Below are positions 1 to 6,575 of a DNA stretch of 11,922 nt, piece by piece (within the stretch, counting starts at the first letter, position 1; every line of letters starts with the position of its first letter). Origin of the DNA: an uncultured Peptococcaceae bacterium (GTDB taxonomy: Bacteria > Bacillota > Desulfotomaculia > Desulfotomaculales > Desulfallaceae); NCBI GenBank assembly GCA_913064925.1, contig CAJYBN010000078.1:1-11922 (forward strand), written 5' to 3'. The position numbers were made by a program, and so were the translations under genes. The notes below the pieces were generated by a model. It was given only the letters and a program-made list of their open reading frames with translations, was not told where the DNA came from and searched no databases.

Positions 1-1430
1 TGGCCTGGGAACCTTCTTCTCTCTTTGAAGTCGGCTTCCAGCTCTCTTTTGCCGCTACCTGGGGTATTTTGTACCTCGGTCCCCCGCTGGGTGAATTGTT
101 CAGGCGGTGGGCGCTGCCGCGCTGGCTGAGCGTGCCGCTGCAGGTAACTTTGGCCGCCCAGGCGGGCACCCTGCCGCTGCTGGTTTATTATTTCAACCTT
201 TTTACACCTGTGGCCCCGCTGGCCAATTTACTGCTGGTACCTTTGGTGGGGGCCATCATGCTGGCCGGGTTTACGGGTTGCTTGGCGGGGATTGTCTTAT
301 TACCCCTGGGAGAAATGGTAAATGCCGTTACGGGCCTGCTTATCGACTTGTTTCTGGGTCTGGCCGGTCTGCTGGTGACGCTGCCCGGGAGCTCCTTATA
401 CCTCGCCTCTCCTCCGCCACATGTCATTCCCTTATGGTATGCGGGCTTAATTTTCTGGATGGAGATAGCCCGGGGGTCTATTAACTTGCCGTTACCTGAG
501 GCGCCGCGCAAAGCCGCTGCGGCGGTCTGCGGCGTTATCTTGTGCGCTGTGGTACTGGTTCCTTGGGGAGGAACCGGTGGTAAGCTGCAGGTGCATTTCG
601 TGGATGTAGGCCAGGGCGATTGCATTTTAGTACGGTTTCCCGGCGGCCGAACTATGCTGGTGGACGCGGGGGGCAAGTTAGGCGATCCGGAAGGGGGATT
701 GAAGGTGGGAGAGGCGGTGGTTGTACCTTACCTGCGCCGCCTGGGTATAAACAAGCTGGACGTACTGGTGGTGACCCACCCCCACGGTGATCACTACGGC
801 GGCGTACCTGCTGTACTGGAAAAAGTGCGCGTGGGGGCGCTGGTGCTGTCTGCAGCCGCAGATTATTCGGCCATGTTGTCTCGCCTGGCGCCGCTTGATA
901 TTCCCGTATACCGGGCGGCAGCCGGTCAGGCACTGCGGTTAAGTGACCAGGTGGACGTGTTTGTTTTGGCTCCGGTACGGCAGACCATCGATAACCTTAA
1001 CAATGCTTCCCTAGTGCTGAGGCTGGATTACCGTGACGTTTCGTTTCTCCTGACCGGCGATATAGAAAGGGAAGCCCAGCGAGAGCTGCTTTCCAACGGC
1101 ACCGCGCTGCGGGCCGAGGTGTTGAAAGTGCCGCACCACGGCAGCGAGCTAAGTGAACCCCGTTTTTTCGCTGCGGTGTCGCCGGAACTGGCTGTGGTAC
1201 AGGTGGGGTACAATAACCGTTTTGGTCACCCTTCAGCAGCTACGCTTGATGCCCTGCGTGCCGCCGGAGCCCGCGTGCTGCGCACGGATAGAGATGGCGC
1301 GGTACTGGTTGTCACCGACGGTAAAGAAATAGAAGTAAGTACGGCTAGGCGCCACAGCAGGGGCGCCCAGGCCGCCGGGTGCGTCTTGAACACGCCTGCC
1401 GGGGGAATTAACATCCCTTCGGCAAGGTAA
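1..1430 (+). CDS. comEC: ComEC/Rec2 DNA-uptake channel protein, C-terminal part (5' truncated by window edge)
   Basis: ComEC forms the inner-membrane channel through which single-stranded DNA enters during natural transformation. The reading frame is open to the window edge (first full codon at base 3) and encodes about 475 residues; full family members are usually 700-850, so the N-terminal OB-like domain and first helices lie outside. The first visible residues (LFEVGFQLSFAATWGIL) are the conserved end of the Competence domain. Several hydrophobic segments follow to about base 570. A metallo-beta-lactamase-like domain starts near base 588 (VHFVDVGQGDCILV) with an intact HxHxDH zinc motif at 777-794 (HPHGDH), then LLTGDIE and a VPHHGS motif near 1131-1145. 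That domain is thought to degrade the non-transported strand. The stop is TAA at 1428-1430. The last ~30 residues after the domain are polar and poorly conserved-looking. I see no lesion in the visible part. Confidence 0.93.
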   Translation, partial: AWEPSSLFEVGFQLSFAATWGILYLGPPLGELFRRWALPRWLSVPLQVTLAAQAGTLPLLVYYFNLFTPVAPLANLLLVPLVGAIMLAGFTGCLAGIVLLPLGEMVNAVTGLLIDLFLGLAGLLVTLPGSSLYLASPPPHVIPLWYAGLIFWMEIARGSINLPLPEAPRKAAAAVCGVILCAVVLVPWGGTGGKLQVHFVDVGQGDCILVRFPGGRTMLVDAGGKLGDPEGGLKVGEAVVVPYLRRLGINKLDVLVVTHPHGDHYGGVPAVLEKVRVGALVLSAAADYSAMLSRLAPLDIPVYRAAAGQALRLSDQVDVFVLAPVRQTIDNLNNASLVLRLDYRDVSFLLTGDIEREAQRELLSNGTALRAEVLKVPHHGSELSEPRFFAAVSPELAVVQVGYNNRFGHPSAATLDALRAAGARVLRTDRDGAVLVVTDGKEIEVSTARRHSRGAQAAGCVLNTPAGGINIPSAR

Positions 1431-1461
1431 AATATCAACAAAAAGCCAAAGGGGTGTTTTT

Positions 1462-1831
1462 TTGTTCGATACGATAATTTTGGGCATGGGCACGGCGGGG
1501 ATGACTGCGGCAGTTTACGCGGCGAGAAAAAAAATGAACACCAATCACCGTTTGCTCCCTGGCCACCCGCGAGGAGAAATAAATTCCGGTGGCCGGAGTT
1601 TTCGTGGAAATAGGCACCGTGCCCAACAGCAGGCCGGTGAAGGATCTGGTTGAAATTAACGAACTGGGCGAAGTAGTTGTGGACTGCAGCTGCCGGACCC
1701 AAGTGCCGGGCTTTTTCGCCGCGGAAGATGTTACCAATATACCGGAAAAACAGGTAATTGTGGCGGCGGGTTAAGGGGCTAAGGCGGCGCTGGGCGCTTA
1801 CCGTTTCCTGCTCCGGGGTGGTAACGAATAA
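1462..1831 (+). pseudogene. Decayed thioredoxin-reductase-like flavoprotein (internal deletion plus stops)
   Basis: This is a remnant of a two-domain FAD/NAD(P)H pyridine nucleotide-disulfide oxidoreductase of the TrxB/AhpF type. A TTG start at 1462 with a good upstream site (AAAGGGGTG) opens a normal N-terminal FAD-binding fold, FDTIILGMGTAGMTAAVYAA, matching the family GxGxAG dinucleotide motif. After roughly 27 residues homology jumps straight to the C-terminal end in another frame (from about 1559): ATREEK, a TAA stop at 1580-1582, then IPVAGVFVEIGTVPNS. The end of the fold (VPGFFAAEDVTNIPEKQ) follows, then a second in-frame TAA at 1772-1774 where relatives usually have Glu, and GAKAALGAYRFLL to a final stop at 1829-1831. 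About 200 residues, including the CxxC redox centre and NADPH site, are missing. The usual FAAGD glycine has become Glu (FAAED). The gene is non-functional; its family assignment is firm from the two ends. Confidence 0.85.
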
Positions 1832-1905
1832 GAAATACATGCAGGAAAAAGCAAGGAACTGGCGAATGAATAATAAGAAAAACTTATACATGGGGTTGGT
1901 TATTT

Positions 1906-2904
1906 TTGCCTACAGGCAGGTTTAAATTCCTCCGTTTAAATTTGCCCCGTTCCTCAACCATAATGTTTATACCCCATTCTCAGCAGTCCATATTACGAAT
2001 GCGCGTTCCCATGTTCCTCATTGTTACCGTAATCTTGTCCGTCATCGGCATTACCGCGCTGGTCGTTTATTTTTCCGTGCAGTACCTGCACATGAGGGAA
2101 AACATGGCCGAGCTGAGGGCACTGCGGGCGATCAACAAGCAGCAGGACCTTAAGCTCAAATCATTGGAGGCGGACATCCAGGCGTTGCAGGATAAAATGC
2201 ACGAATTAATGTTCCTGGAAAAGGACGTCAGGGGCATGCTGGCCGGCAGCGAATTTTCAGGCAGGCCCGGCATAGCGGTTTTCAGGGAATCTTCGCGGGG
2301 CGGCGGCCGAGATATGCATGTGGACGCCCGGGATTTCGAGGGGCGGCGTGATTTGACGGACAAGCATGCGCCGGTGCGGGAACGAAAAAAGGATTGGGAC
2401 AGTTTATACTTGGCGGCCAAGATGACGGCCGAAAGCCTGGCCGTGCAAATGGAAGATACCAAGCAAGGCCTTAGCCTGTTGAAAAAAGACGTGGCCGAGA
2501 GAAAAGCCTATCTTGCTGCCAGGCCTTGGGGCCTACCCACCGGGGGCAGGATCAGTTCCCGTTATGGCTATCGCAAGTCTCCGTTTACGGGGCGTTACGA
2601 GTTCCACACCGGTTTGGACATCGCCGCGCCGTACGGCGCGGCGGTGGTCGCCACGGGTCACGGTAAAGTGATATATACGGGATATAAAAGTGGCTACGGG
2701 CGCACGGTGATAATTAAGCACCCGTATGGCTTTAGAACTCTGTACGGCCATTGCTCCCGCATCGAGGTACATATCGGACAAGAAGTTTTCAGGGGGGACT
2801 GCATAGCCAGAGTGGGCAGTACGGGTACCTCCACCGGCCCGCATGTGCACTACGAAGTTTATTTGAACGGGGTGAGGACTGACCCGTCCAGGTACTTAAA
2901 CTAA
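1906..2904 (+). CDS. Membrane-anchored M23 (LytM-type) peptidoglycan endopeptidase
   Basis: This predicted zinc peptidase cleaves peptide cross-links in peptidoglycan or activates another hydrolase. The 332-residue protein has a short basic N-terminus, one transmembrane segment at about residues 35-58 (FLIVTVILSVIGITALVVYF) and a long charged, heptad-like coiled-coil region at about 60-110. A variable linker follows, then a C-terminal M23 domain from about residue 213. Zinc ligands are visible: H234 and D238 in HTGLD, and H313/H315 in HVHYE. Topology should be N-in with the catalytic domain outside. Start: TTG at 1906 preceded by GGGG at 1892-1895; the first in-frame ATG (1963) has no ribosome site and would cut into the TIMFIPHS stretch that relatives keep before the membrane helix. 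The bactofilin gene begins 26 bases downstream, an arrangement typical of bactofilin-guided wall remodelling, so the two probably work as a pair. Confidence 0.88.
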   Translation: MPTGRFKFLRLNLPRSSTIMFIPHSQQSILRMRVPMFLIVTVILSVIGITALVVYFSVQYLHMRENMAELRALRAINKQQDLKLKSLEADIQALQDKMHELMFLEKDVRGMLAGSEFSGRPGIAVFRESSRGGGRDMHVDARDFEGRRDLTDKHAPVRERKKDWDSLYLAAKMTAESLAVQMEDTKQGLSLLKKDVAERKAYLAARPWGLPTGGRISSRYGYRKSPFTGRYEFHTGLDIAAPYGAAVVATGHGKVIYTGYKSGYGRTVIIKHPYGFRTLYGHCSRIEVHIGQEVFRGDCIARVGSTGTSTGPHVHYEVYLNGVRTDPSRYLN

Positions 2905-2930
2905 GCAGCAAACGATGGGAGAGATGGGTA

Positions 2931-3353
2931 ATGTTCGGTAAAAACCGCGACCCGGTAGAAGGCAAAGTGAACACCATTATCGGCACCGGCAGTAAATTTG
3001 ACGGTAACCTCAGCGTGGAAGGGACTTTACGCGTCGACGGCACGGTGGAAGGGGAAATCGACATCAACGGGGACATGATCGTAGGCAAGTCCGGCCTTGT
3101 CAGGGCCAATGTAAGGGGCCGCAATGTCAGCGTAGCCGGAGAAGTGCACGGCGACATTATCCTGGAAGGTAAGCTTGAGCTTACCAGTACAGGTAAAGTG
3201 TACGGCGACATTGACGTGGCCATGCTGGTTATCAACGAAGGCGCGATATTCCAGGGTAAAAGCAAGATGCGGGACGGAGAAAGCCGGGAAAAGGCAGAAA
3301 CAGCCGGGAAGGAAAAGGGTAAGAAAAGAGAAGTGGAAAAAGCCCCCGCTTGA
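2931..3353 (+). CDS. Bactofilin (polymer-forming cytoskeletal protein)
   Basis: Bactofilins self-assemble into nucleotide-independent filaments that scaffold cell-wall enzymes and other localized complexes. The 140-residue protein shows the characteristic repeating Gly/Val/Asp beta-helix pattern from about residue 12 to 105 (FDGNLSVEGTLRVDGTVEGE, then repeated GD/GE rungs). A disordered Lys/Glu-rich tail follows (residues ~106-140). The ATG at 2931 follows a GGGAGAG ribosome site at 2915-2921. Size and layout match the family (DUF583). It follows the M23 peptidase gene by 26 bases, so co-transcription is likely, and a peptidase-bactofilin partnership is known from other bacteria. The TGA stop (3351-3353) lies in the loop of a strong terminator hairpin, so the last codons form its 5' arm. 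Confidence 0.92.
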   Translation: MFGKNRDPVEGKVNTIIGTGSKFDGNLSVEGTLRVDGTVEGEIDINGDMIVGKSGLVRANVRGRNVSVAGEVHGDIILEGKLELTSTGKVYGDIDVAMLVINEGAIFQGKSKMRDGESREKAETAGKEKGKKREVEKAPA

Positions 3354-3366
3354 AAGCGGGGGCTTT
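3339..3366. terminator. Bidirectional intrinsic terminator between convergent genes
   Basis: A perfect 12-bp stem (AAAGCCCCCGCT at 3339-3350 with AGCGGGGGCTTT at 3355-3366) encloses a four-base loop that contains part of the bactofilin stop codon. Read on the - strand the stem is followed by extra T residues (CTTTTTCC), which makes it a good terminator for the UPF0210 operon ending at 3376. Read on the + strand the downstream T run is only the three bases in the stem, so it is weaker for the bactofilin transcript. Confidence 0.85.
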
Positions 3367-3375
3367 GCTTGCGCG

Positions 3376-4734
3376 CTAGTTGCTCAGGCTGTGAATGGGC
3401 GCTGGTATGCGCCCGCCGCGCTTGATGAAGGCGGCGGCGGAAAAGGAGTGTACCGGCATGACCGGTGCCCGCCCCAGCAGGCCGCCGAATTCCACGTAAT
3501 CGCCTACTTTTTTGCCCGGGGCGGGAATTATGCGCACAGCGGTGGTTTTTTGATTAACCACACCGATGGCCGCTTCGTCGGCGATGATGGCGGATATGGT
3601 TTCCGCGCTTGTGTCGCCGGGTACGGCGATCATGTCCAGGCCCACCGAGCAGACGCAGGTCATGGCCTCCAGCTTATCCAGTCCCAGTGCTCCTTCTACG
3701 GCAGCTCGCATCATGCCGGCGTCTTCGCTGACAGGTATGAAGGCTCCGGAAAGGCCGCCCACGTAAGACGAGGCCATGGCTCCGCCTTTTTTTACGGCGT
3801 CGTTGAGCAGGGCCAGTGCTGCCGTTGTACCGTGCGTGCCGCAGCGCGCCAGCCCCATGGCTTCCAGTATTTCGGCCACGCTGTCTCCCACCGCCGGGGT
3901 GGGTGCCAGAGATATGTCCACGATGCCGAAGGGAACCCCCAGGCGGGCGGCGGCGGCCCGCCCCACCAGCTCGCCCATGCGGGTGATTTTAAACGCCGTT
4001 TTCTTTACGGTTTCCGCCAGGGTTCCGAAGTCACAGTTGCCCGCTTGCTCCACGGCGCGCTTAACCACGCCAGGTCCGCTGACGCCGACGTTGATAACCG
4101 ATTCGGGCTCGCCTACGCCGTGGAAGGCCCCAGCCATGAAGGGGTTGTCCTCTGGCACGTTGGCGAAGACTACCAGTTTGGCGCAGCCCAGCCCGTCGCG
4201 GTCCGCGGTCCTGGCGGCGGTTTCCTTGATAATGCGCCCCATCAGGGCCACGGCATCCATATTGATGCCCGCCTTGGTAGTGGCCACGTTGACCGACGCG
4301 CACACCCTTTCCGTTCCTGCCAGGGCGGCGGGGATGGAGTTGATTAAAACGTTGTCGCCGCCGGTGCTGCCTTTGTGCACCAGGGCGGAGTAGCCGCCGA
4401 TAAAGTTTACCCCCACCTCGGCAGCCGCCCGGTCCAGGGTTTCGGCCACGCGCAGGTAGTCTTCAGTATGGTCGTACTCGGCTACCAGGGAAATGGGCGT
4501 CACGGAAATACGTTTGTTTACTATGGGGATACCGTATTCCCGGGCGATGGCCTCGCCCGTGGGGACGAGGTTACCCGCCAGGCGCGTGATTTTGTCGTAT
4601 ATACTGCGACACACGGAACGCACATCGCCGCCGGCGCAGTCGCGCAAGCTGATACCCATGGTTATGGTGCGGATGTCCAGGTGTTCTTCTTGGATCATTT
4701 TAATGGTTTCCAGGATTTCTTGTATGGTTAGCAT
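3376..4734 (-). CDS. UPF0210/DUF711 family protein (PFL-like fold), function unknown
   Basis: This 452-residue protein belongs to UPF0210 (DUF711, often called PFL family protein because its fold resembles pyruvate formate-lyase). No reaction has been established to my knowledge. Recognition rests on the N-terminal IQEILETIKMIQEEHLDIRT followed by ITMGISLRDCAGGD, and on FIGGYSALVHKG, INSIPAAL and the Gly-rich blocks that run through the family. Length is normal. Start: ATG at 4734 is preferred over the in-frame GTG at 4743 because GGGAGGGG (4743-4750) sits 8 bases upstream of the ATG and overlaps the GTG. The next gene upstream encodes an ACT-domain protein ending 23 bases away; the ACT/UPF0210 pairing is conserved in many Gram-positive bacteria, so the ACT protein may be its ligand-sensing partner. 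It is last in a four-gene - strand operon and is followed by the terminator at 3339-3366. Confidence 0.9.
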   Translation of the reverse strand: MLTIQEILETIKMIQEEHLDIRTITMGISLRDCAGGDVRSVCRSIYDKITRLAGNLVPTGEAIAREYGIPIVNKRISVTPISLVAEYDHTEDYLRVAETLDRAAAEVGVNFIGGYSALVHKGSTGGDNVLINSIPAALAGTERVCASVNVATTKAGINMDAVALMGRIIKETAARTADRDGLGCAKLVVFANVPEDNPFMAGAFHGVGEPESVINVGVSGPGVVKRAVEQAGNCDFGTLAETVKKTAFKITRMGELVGRAAAARLGVPFGIVDISLAPTPAVGDSVAEILEAMGLARCGTHGTTAALALLNDAVKKGGAMASSYVGGLSGAFIPVSEDAGMMRAAVEGALGLDKLEAMTCVCSVGLDMIAVPGDTSAETISAIIADEAAIGVVNQKTTAVRIIPAPGKKVGDYVEFGGLLGRAPVMPVHSFSAAAFIKRGGRIPAPIHSLSN

Positions 4735-4757
4735 TAGCGCCACCCCTCCCTCGCCGG

Positions 4758-5060
4758 CTAAACCCTGTGCATGAATTTAAAGGCATCTTCGTGTTGGGCC
4801 TCGATGCGCACGCCCAGTTCATCTCCCTTGATACTTAGGCGATCCTTCAGCGCCAACAGGTCGATCTTGCTTTTTTCCATGTCGGCGATCAGCACCATGA
4901 CCAGGAACTCCTGCATGATGGTCTGGCTGATGTCCAGTATGTTGATGTTATTTTCGGCCAGGATGCCGGTTACTCCGGCGATGATGCCGACCCGGTCGGG
5001 CCCGATAACGGTGATGATGATGCGCTTGCCCCGGTTTTCCGTTGTATCCAGGTACTTCAT
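4758..5060 (-). CDS. ACT domain-containing protein (UPF0237)
   Basis: This is a small 100-residue regulator-like protein made almost wholly of ACT domains. The N-terminal RIIITVIGPDRVGIIAGVTG with ILAENNINILDISQTI is the classic beta-alpha-beta amino-acid-binding ACT signature, as in GcvR and UPF0237 proteins. The second half is a shorter ACT-like repeat. It probably binds a small molecule, often an amino acid, and acts through protein contact; there is no DNA-binding domain. Start: ATG at 5060 with AAAGGAG at 5072-5078 in the right place. A longer open frame to 5102 would overlap the upstream gene and lacks a ribosome site. It lies 34 bases after the cyclase-like gene and 23 bases before the UPF0210 gene, with which it is commonly paired. 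Confidence 0.9.
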   Translation of the reverse strand: MKYLDTTENRGKRIIITVIGPDRVGIIAGVTGILAENNINILDISQTIMQEFLVMVLIADMEKSKIDLLALKDRLSIKGDELGVRIEAQHEDAFKFMHRV

Positions 5061-5094
5061 ACTTGCATCGCTCCTTTGAAAATTAATCACAAAA

Positions 5095-5727
5095 CTAATC
5101 ACACATGGCTACCGCCCGCACGGGTGAACCGTCGGCTTGCGTGAACTTCAAGGGGAAACAGTAAAGGGTAAAGGTTTTACCTACCAGTTTTGCTAGGTTG
5201 GTCAGATTTTCTATGATTAAAATGTTTCTTTGTAAAAATATCTTATGTACGGTGAAATCGGTTGTACCCACGGGGTCCACTGACATGGTGTCGGTCCCAA
5301 TGCCTTTCAGCCGGCGGCTTGCCAGGTGGGCGGCGGCTTCTGCCGTGAGCACCGGGTAGCCGGTAAAGTAATCCGCTCTGCCCCATTTATGGTACCAGCC
5401 GGTGTATAGTAAGACGTAGTCAAGGTGCTCCCCCGCCGGGAGCTGCAAATCGCCCGGGCCGATGCGGTCCATCGTCCGGGCAGACAGGTCGAGCACTGTG
5501 GCCGGGCCGAAAAAACATTCCACGGGCAAGGCGTCCAAAGGCGTGCCGCGGGGCAAAATGTGTGACGGGCCGTCCATGTGAGTGCCCGTATGGGAGTATA
5601 GCTCCAATTTCTTTTCCCGGAAGCCGGTTTTTTCTATGGTGCACGGGTTGGTGATACGCGGTGGTTCCGTGCCCGGGTACACGGGCATGTTGGTTGTTAT
5701 GGGATGGGTAAGATCTACTGTTTTCAT
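5095..5727 (-). CDS. Cyclase family protein (kynurenine formamidase-like metal hydrolase)
   Basis: This 210-residue protein belongs to the cyclase/arylformamidase family of metal-dependent hydrolases, which includes KynB and polyketide cyclases. The metal-binding signature is clear: HTGTHMDGPSH at residues 46-56 (H46, H50, D52, H56), preceded by DLTHPITTNMPVYPGT near the N-terminus, as in KynB. A later block GTDTMSVDP is also typical. The true substrate is unknown: no tryptophan-catabolism gene is nearby, so kynurenine formamidase is unlikely to be its role here. Start: ATG at 5727, with AAAGGA (5736-5741) 8 bases upstream; the ATG at 5736 abuts that site and is rejected. It lies 42 bases downstream of the LarC2-like gene and 34 bases upstream of the ACT gene, so it is the second gene of the operon. 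Confidence 0.88.
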   Translation of the reverse strand: MKTVDLTHPITTNMPVYPGTEPPRITNPCTIEKTGFREKKLELYSHTGTHMDGPSHILPRGTPLDALPVECFFGPATVLDLSARTMDRIGPGDLQLPAGEHLDYVLLYTGWYHKWGRADYFTGYPVLTAEAAAHLASRRLKGIGTDTMSVDPVGTTDFTVHKIFLQRNILIIENLTNLAKLVGKTFTLYCFPLKFTQADGSPVRAVAMCD

Positions 5728-5769
5728 GTAATACATCCTTTCTTTCCGTACCGGCGCGGGGCGGTGTTG

Positions 5770-6267
5770 TTAGTCGGTGTGACCGGGCGGCTCGGGGTGC
5801 GGCGGCGCCGCTTTTTCCGCCGCCCGCAGGGCTGCCTGGTAGACTTCCTGCAGGGGTACGCTTCTCTCCGCCGACCTGGCCCGGCAGTCAGCAAATTCGG
5901 GGCTGTAACGGGGGCGGTTGGGCTCGGTGAAGGCCGCTTTAACTCGCACCGGCCCGTATTCCGTTTGCACGGTAAAGATTGTTCTGGCCAGGCAGGCGCG
6001 CCTTTCCACCCGCATGCGAACTCCCAAGGTGGAAGTTTCCCGGAAGATTTCGTGCAGCGCGCGTTCCACGTCTTGCTGGTTATTTTTTACAAGCACGGTT
6101 AGCAGCGTGCCGGGTCGCCCCTTTTTCATTATCAACGGCTGGAGGTAAACGTCCAGTGCTCCGCCGGCCAGCAGTCTTTCCATTACGTGCGGGTAAATTT
6201 CCGGGTTCATATCATCAATGCTGGTCTGCAGCACCGCGATTTCTTCCCAGCAAAAAGGTTTTTCCAT
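5770..6267 (-). CDS. LarC2-like nickel insertion protein (stand-alone C-terminal half of LarC)
   Basis: LarC is the CTP-dependent cyclometallase that inserts nickel into the pincer cofactor of lactate racemase and related enzymes. This 165-residue protein matches only its C-terminal part (LarC2). Visible landmarks are LQTSIDDMNPEIYPHVMERL, GGALDVYLQPLIMKKGRPGT, LLTVLVK, FRETSTLGVRM, then YGPVRVKAAF and a final EVYQAALRAA block. The CTP-binding domain of LarC lies in this half. The N-terminal half (LarC1) is absent: neither frame of the DNA upstream encodes it, so this is not the frameshift-split larC1/larC2 of lactobacilli. Start: ATG at 6267 preceded by GGAGGGG; an in-frame ATG at 6303 lacks a ribosome site. 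It is first in the - strand operon with the cyclase, ACT and UPF0210 genes. The tail after residue ~150 is Pro/His-rich and variable. It could still serve nickel-pincer synthesis with a LarC1 elsewhere, or do something new. Confidence 0.85.
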   Translation of the reverse strand: MEKPFCWEEIAVLQTSIDDMNPEIYPHVMERLLAGGALDVYLQPLIMKKGRPGTLLTVLVKNNQQDVERALHEIFRETSTLGVRMRVERRACLARTIFTVQTEYGPVRVKAAFTEPNRPRYSPEFADCRARSAERSVPLQEVYQAALRAAEKAAPPHPEPPGHTD

Positions 6268-6301
6268 GGCGGCCCCTCCGATCTTTACTGCATAATATTT
6301 C

Positions 6302-6307
6302 ATTATA
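6302..6307 (-). promoter_or_regulatory. Candidate -10 box of the larC2-cyclase-ACT-UPF0210 operon
   Basis: A perfect TATAAT reads on the - strand at 6307-6302, 34 bases before the chosen ATG of the LarC2-like gene. That would give a leader of about 28 bases. No recognisable -35 box lies 16-18 bases upstream, so this rests on the -10 match alone. Confidence 0.35.
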
Positions 6308-6379
6308 TTTCGTTTTTGGCAGCGGGTATTCCTTGCTCCTGCCGTTCTTTTTCATTTTAAGGTAATAAGGCGAAAAAAC

Positions 6380-6419
6380 AAACAGCCGCCCGGTATTTGT
6401 TTAAGCTGGGCGGCTGTTT
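6380..6419. terminator. Terminator-like hairpin between divergent genes
   Basis: A perfect 12-bp stem (AAACAGCCGCCC at 6380-6391 with GGGCGGCTGTTT at 6408-6419) encloses a 16-base loop. T runs follow on both strands: GTTTTTG on +, and GTTTGTTTTTTCG on -. It looks fully able to terminate in either direction. It lies between two divergent operons rather than after a gene. Either it insulates them, or it attenuates a - strand leader that starts further upstream, or it is left from a lost gene. Confidence 0.65.
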
Positions 6420-6493
6420 TTGCCTTTTACCAGTCGTTTTCAACTTTTCCGCAGAAAAATATTTTTTATACTTCTTCTTTGCGCTTGGAACAG

Positions 6494-6536
6494 CCGGCCC
6501 GTGGGCCGGGCGGCGCTGCGCCTGTGCCGGGCACAG
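6494..6536. other. GC-rich cluster of three tandem small hairpins in AT-rich intergenic DNA
   Basis: Three inverted repeats follow each other directly: CCGGCCC/GGGCCGG at 6494-6509, GGCG/CGCC at 6512-6522 and CTGTGC/GCACAG at 6522-6536. The flanking DNA on both sides is strongly AT-rich. There is no open frame with homology and no T run after the block. It could be part of a small structured RNA, a REP-like unit or a protein-binding region; I cannot assign it. The rest of the 6304-6767 intergenic stretch holds the terminator, promoter and repeats listed separately, and no gene. Confidence 0.4.
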
Positions 6537-6575
6537 CTTAAATGGTAAAAATTTACACAGGACAGGAGCAATGTA

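Noticed and set aside
1226..1891. 221-codon - strand open frame across comEC end and pseudogene
   Set aside because: It spans two unrelated + strand sequences and shows no domain, so it is chance.
1840..1914. 24-codon open frame beginning ATG 1840
   Set aside because: No ribosome site of note and no similarity that I recognise; it overlaps the M23 start region and is probably chance.
3175..4347. 390-codon + strand open frame opposite the UPF0210 gene
   Set aside because: It is a shadow of the GC-rich UPF0210 gene, has a composition rich in His/Gly/Arg without domain motifs, and overlaps the bactofilin.
5061..5102. Longer N-terminus for the ACT protein
   Set aside because: The longer start overlaps the upstream cyclase gene and lacks a ribosome site, while ATG 5060 has AAAGGAG and gives the normal family N-terminus.
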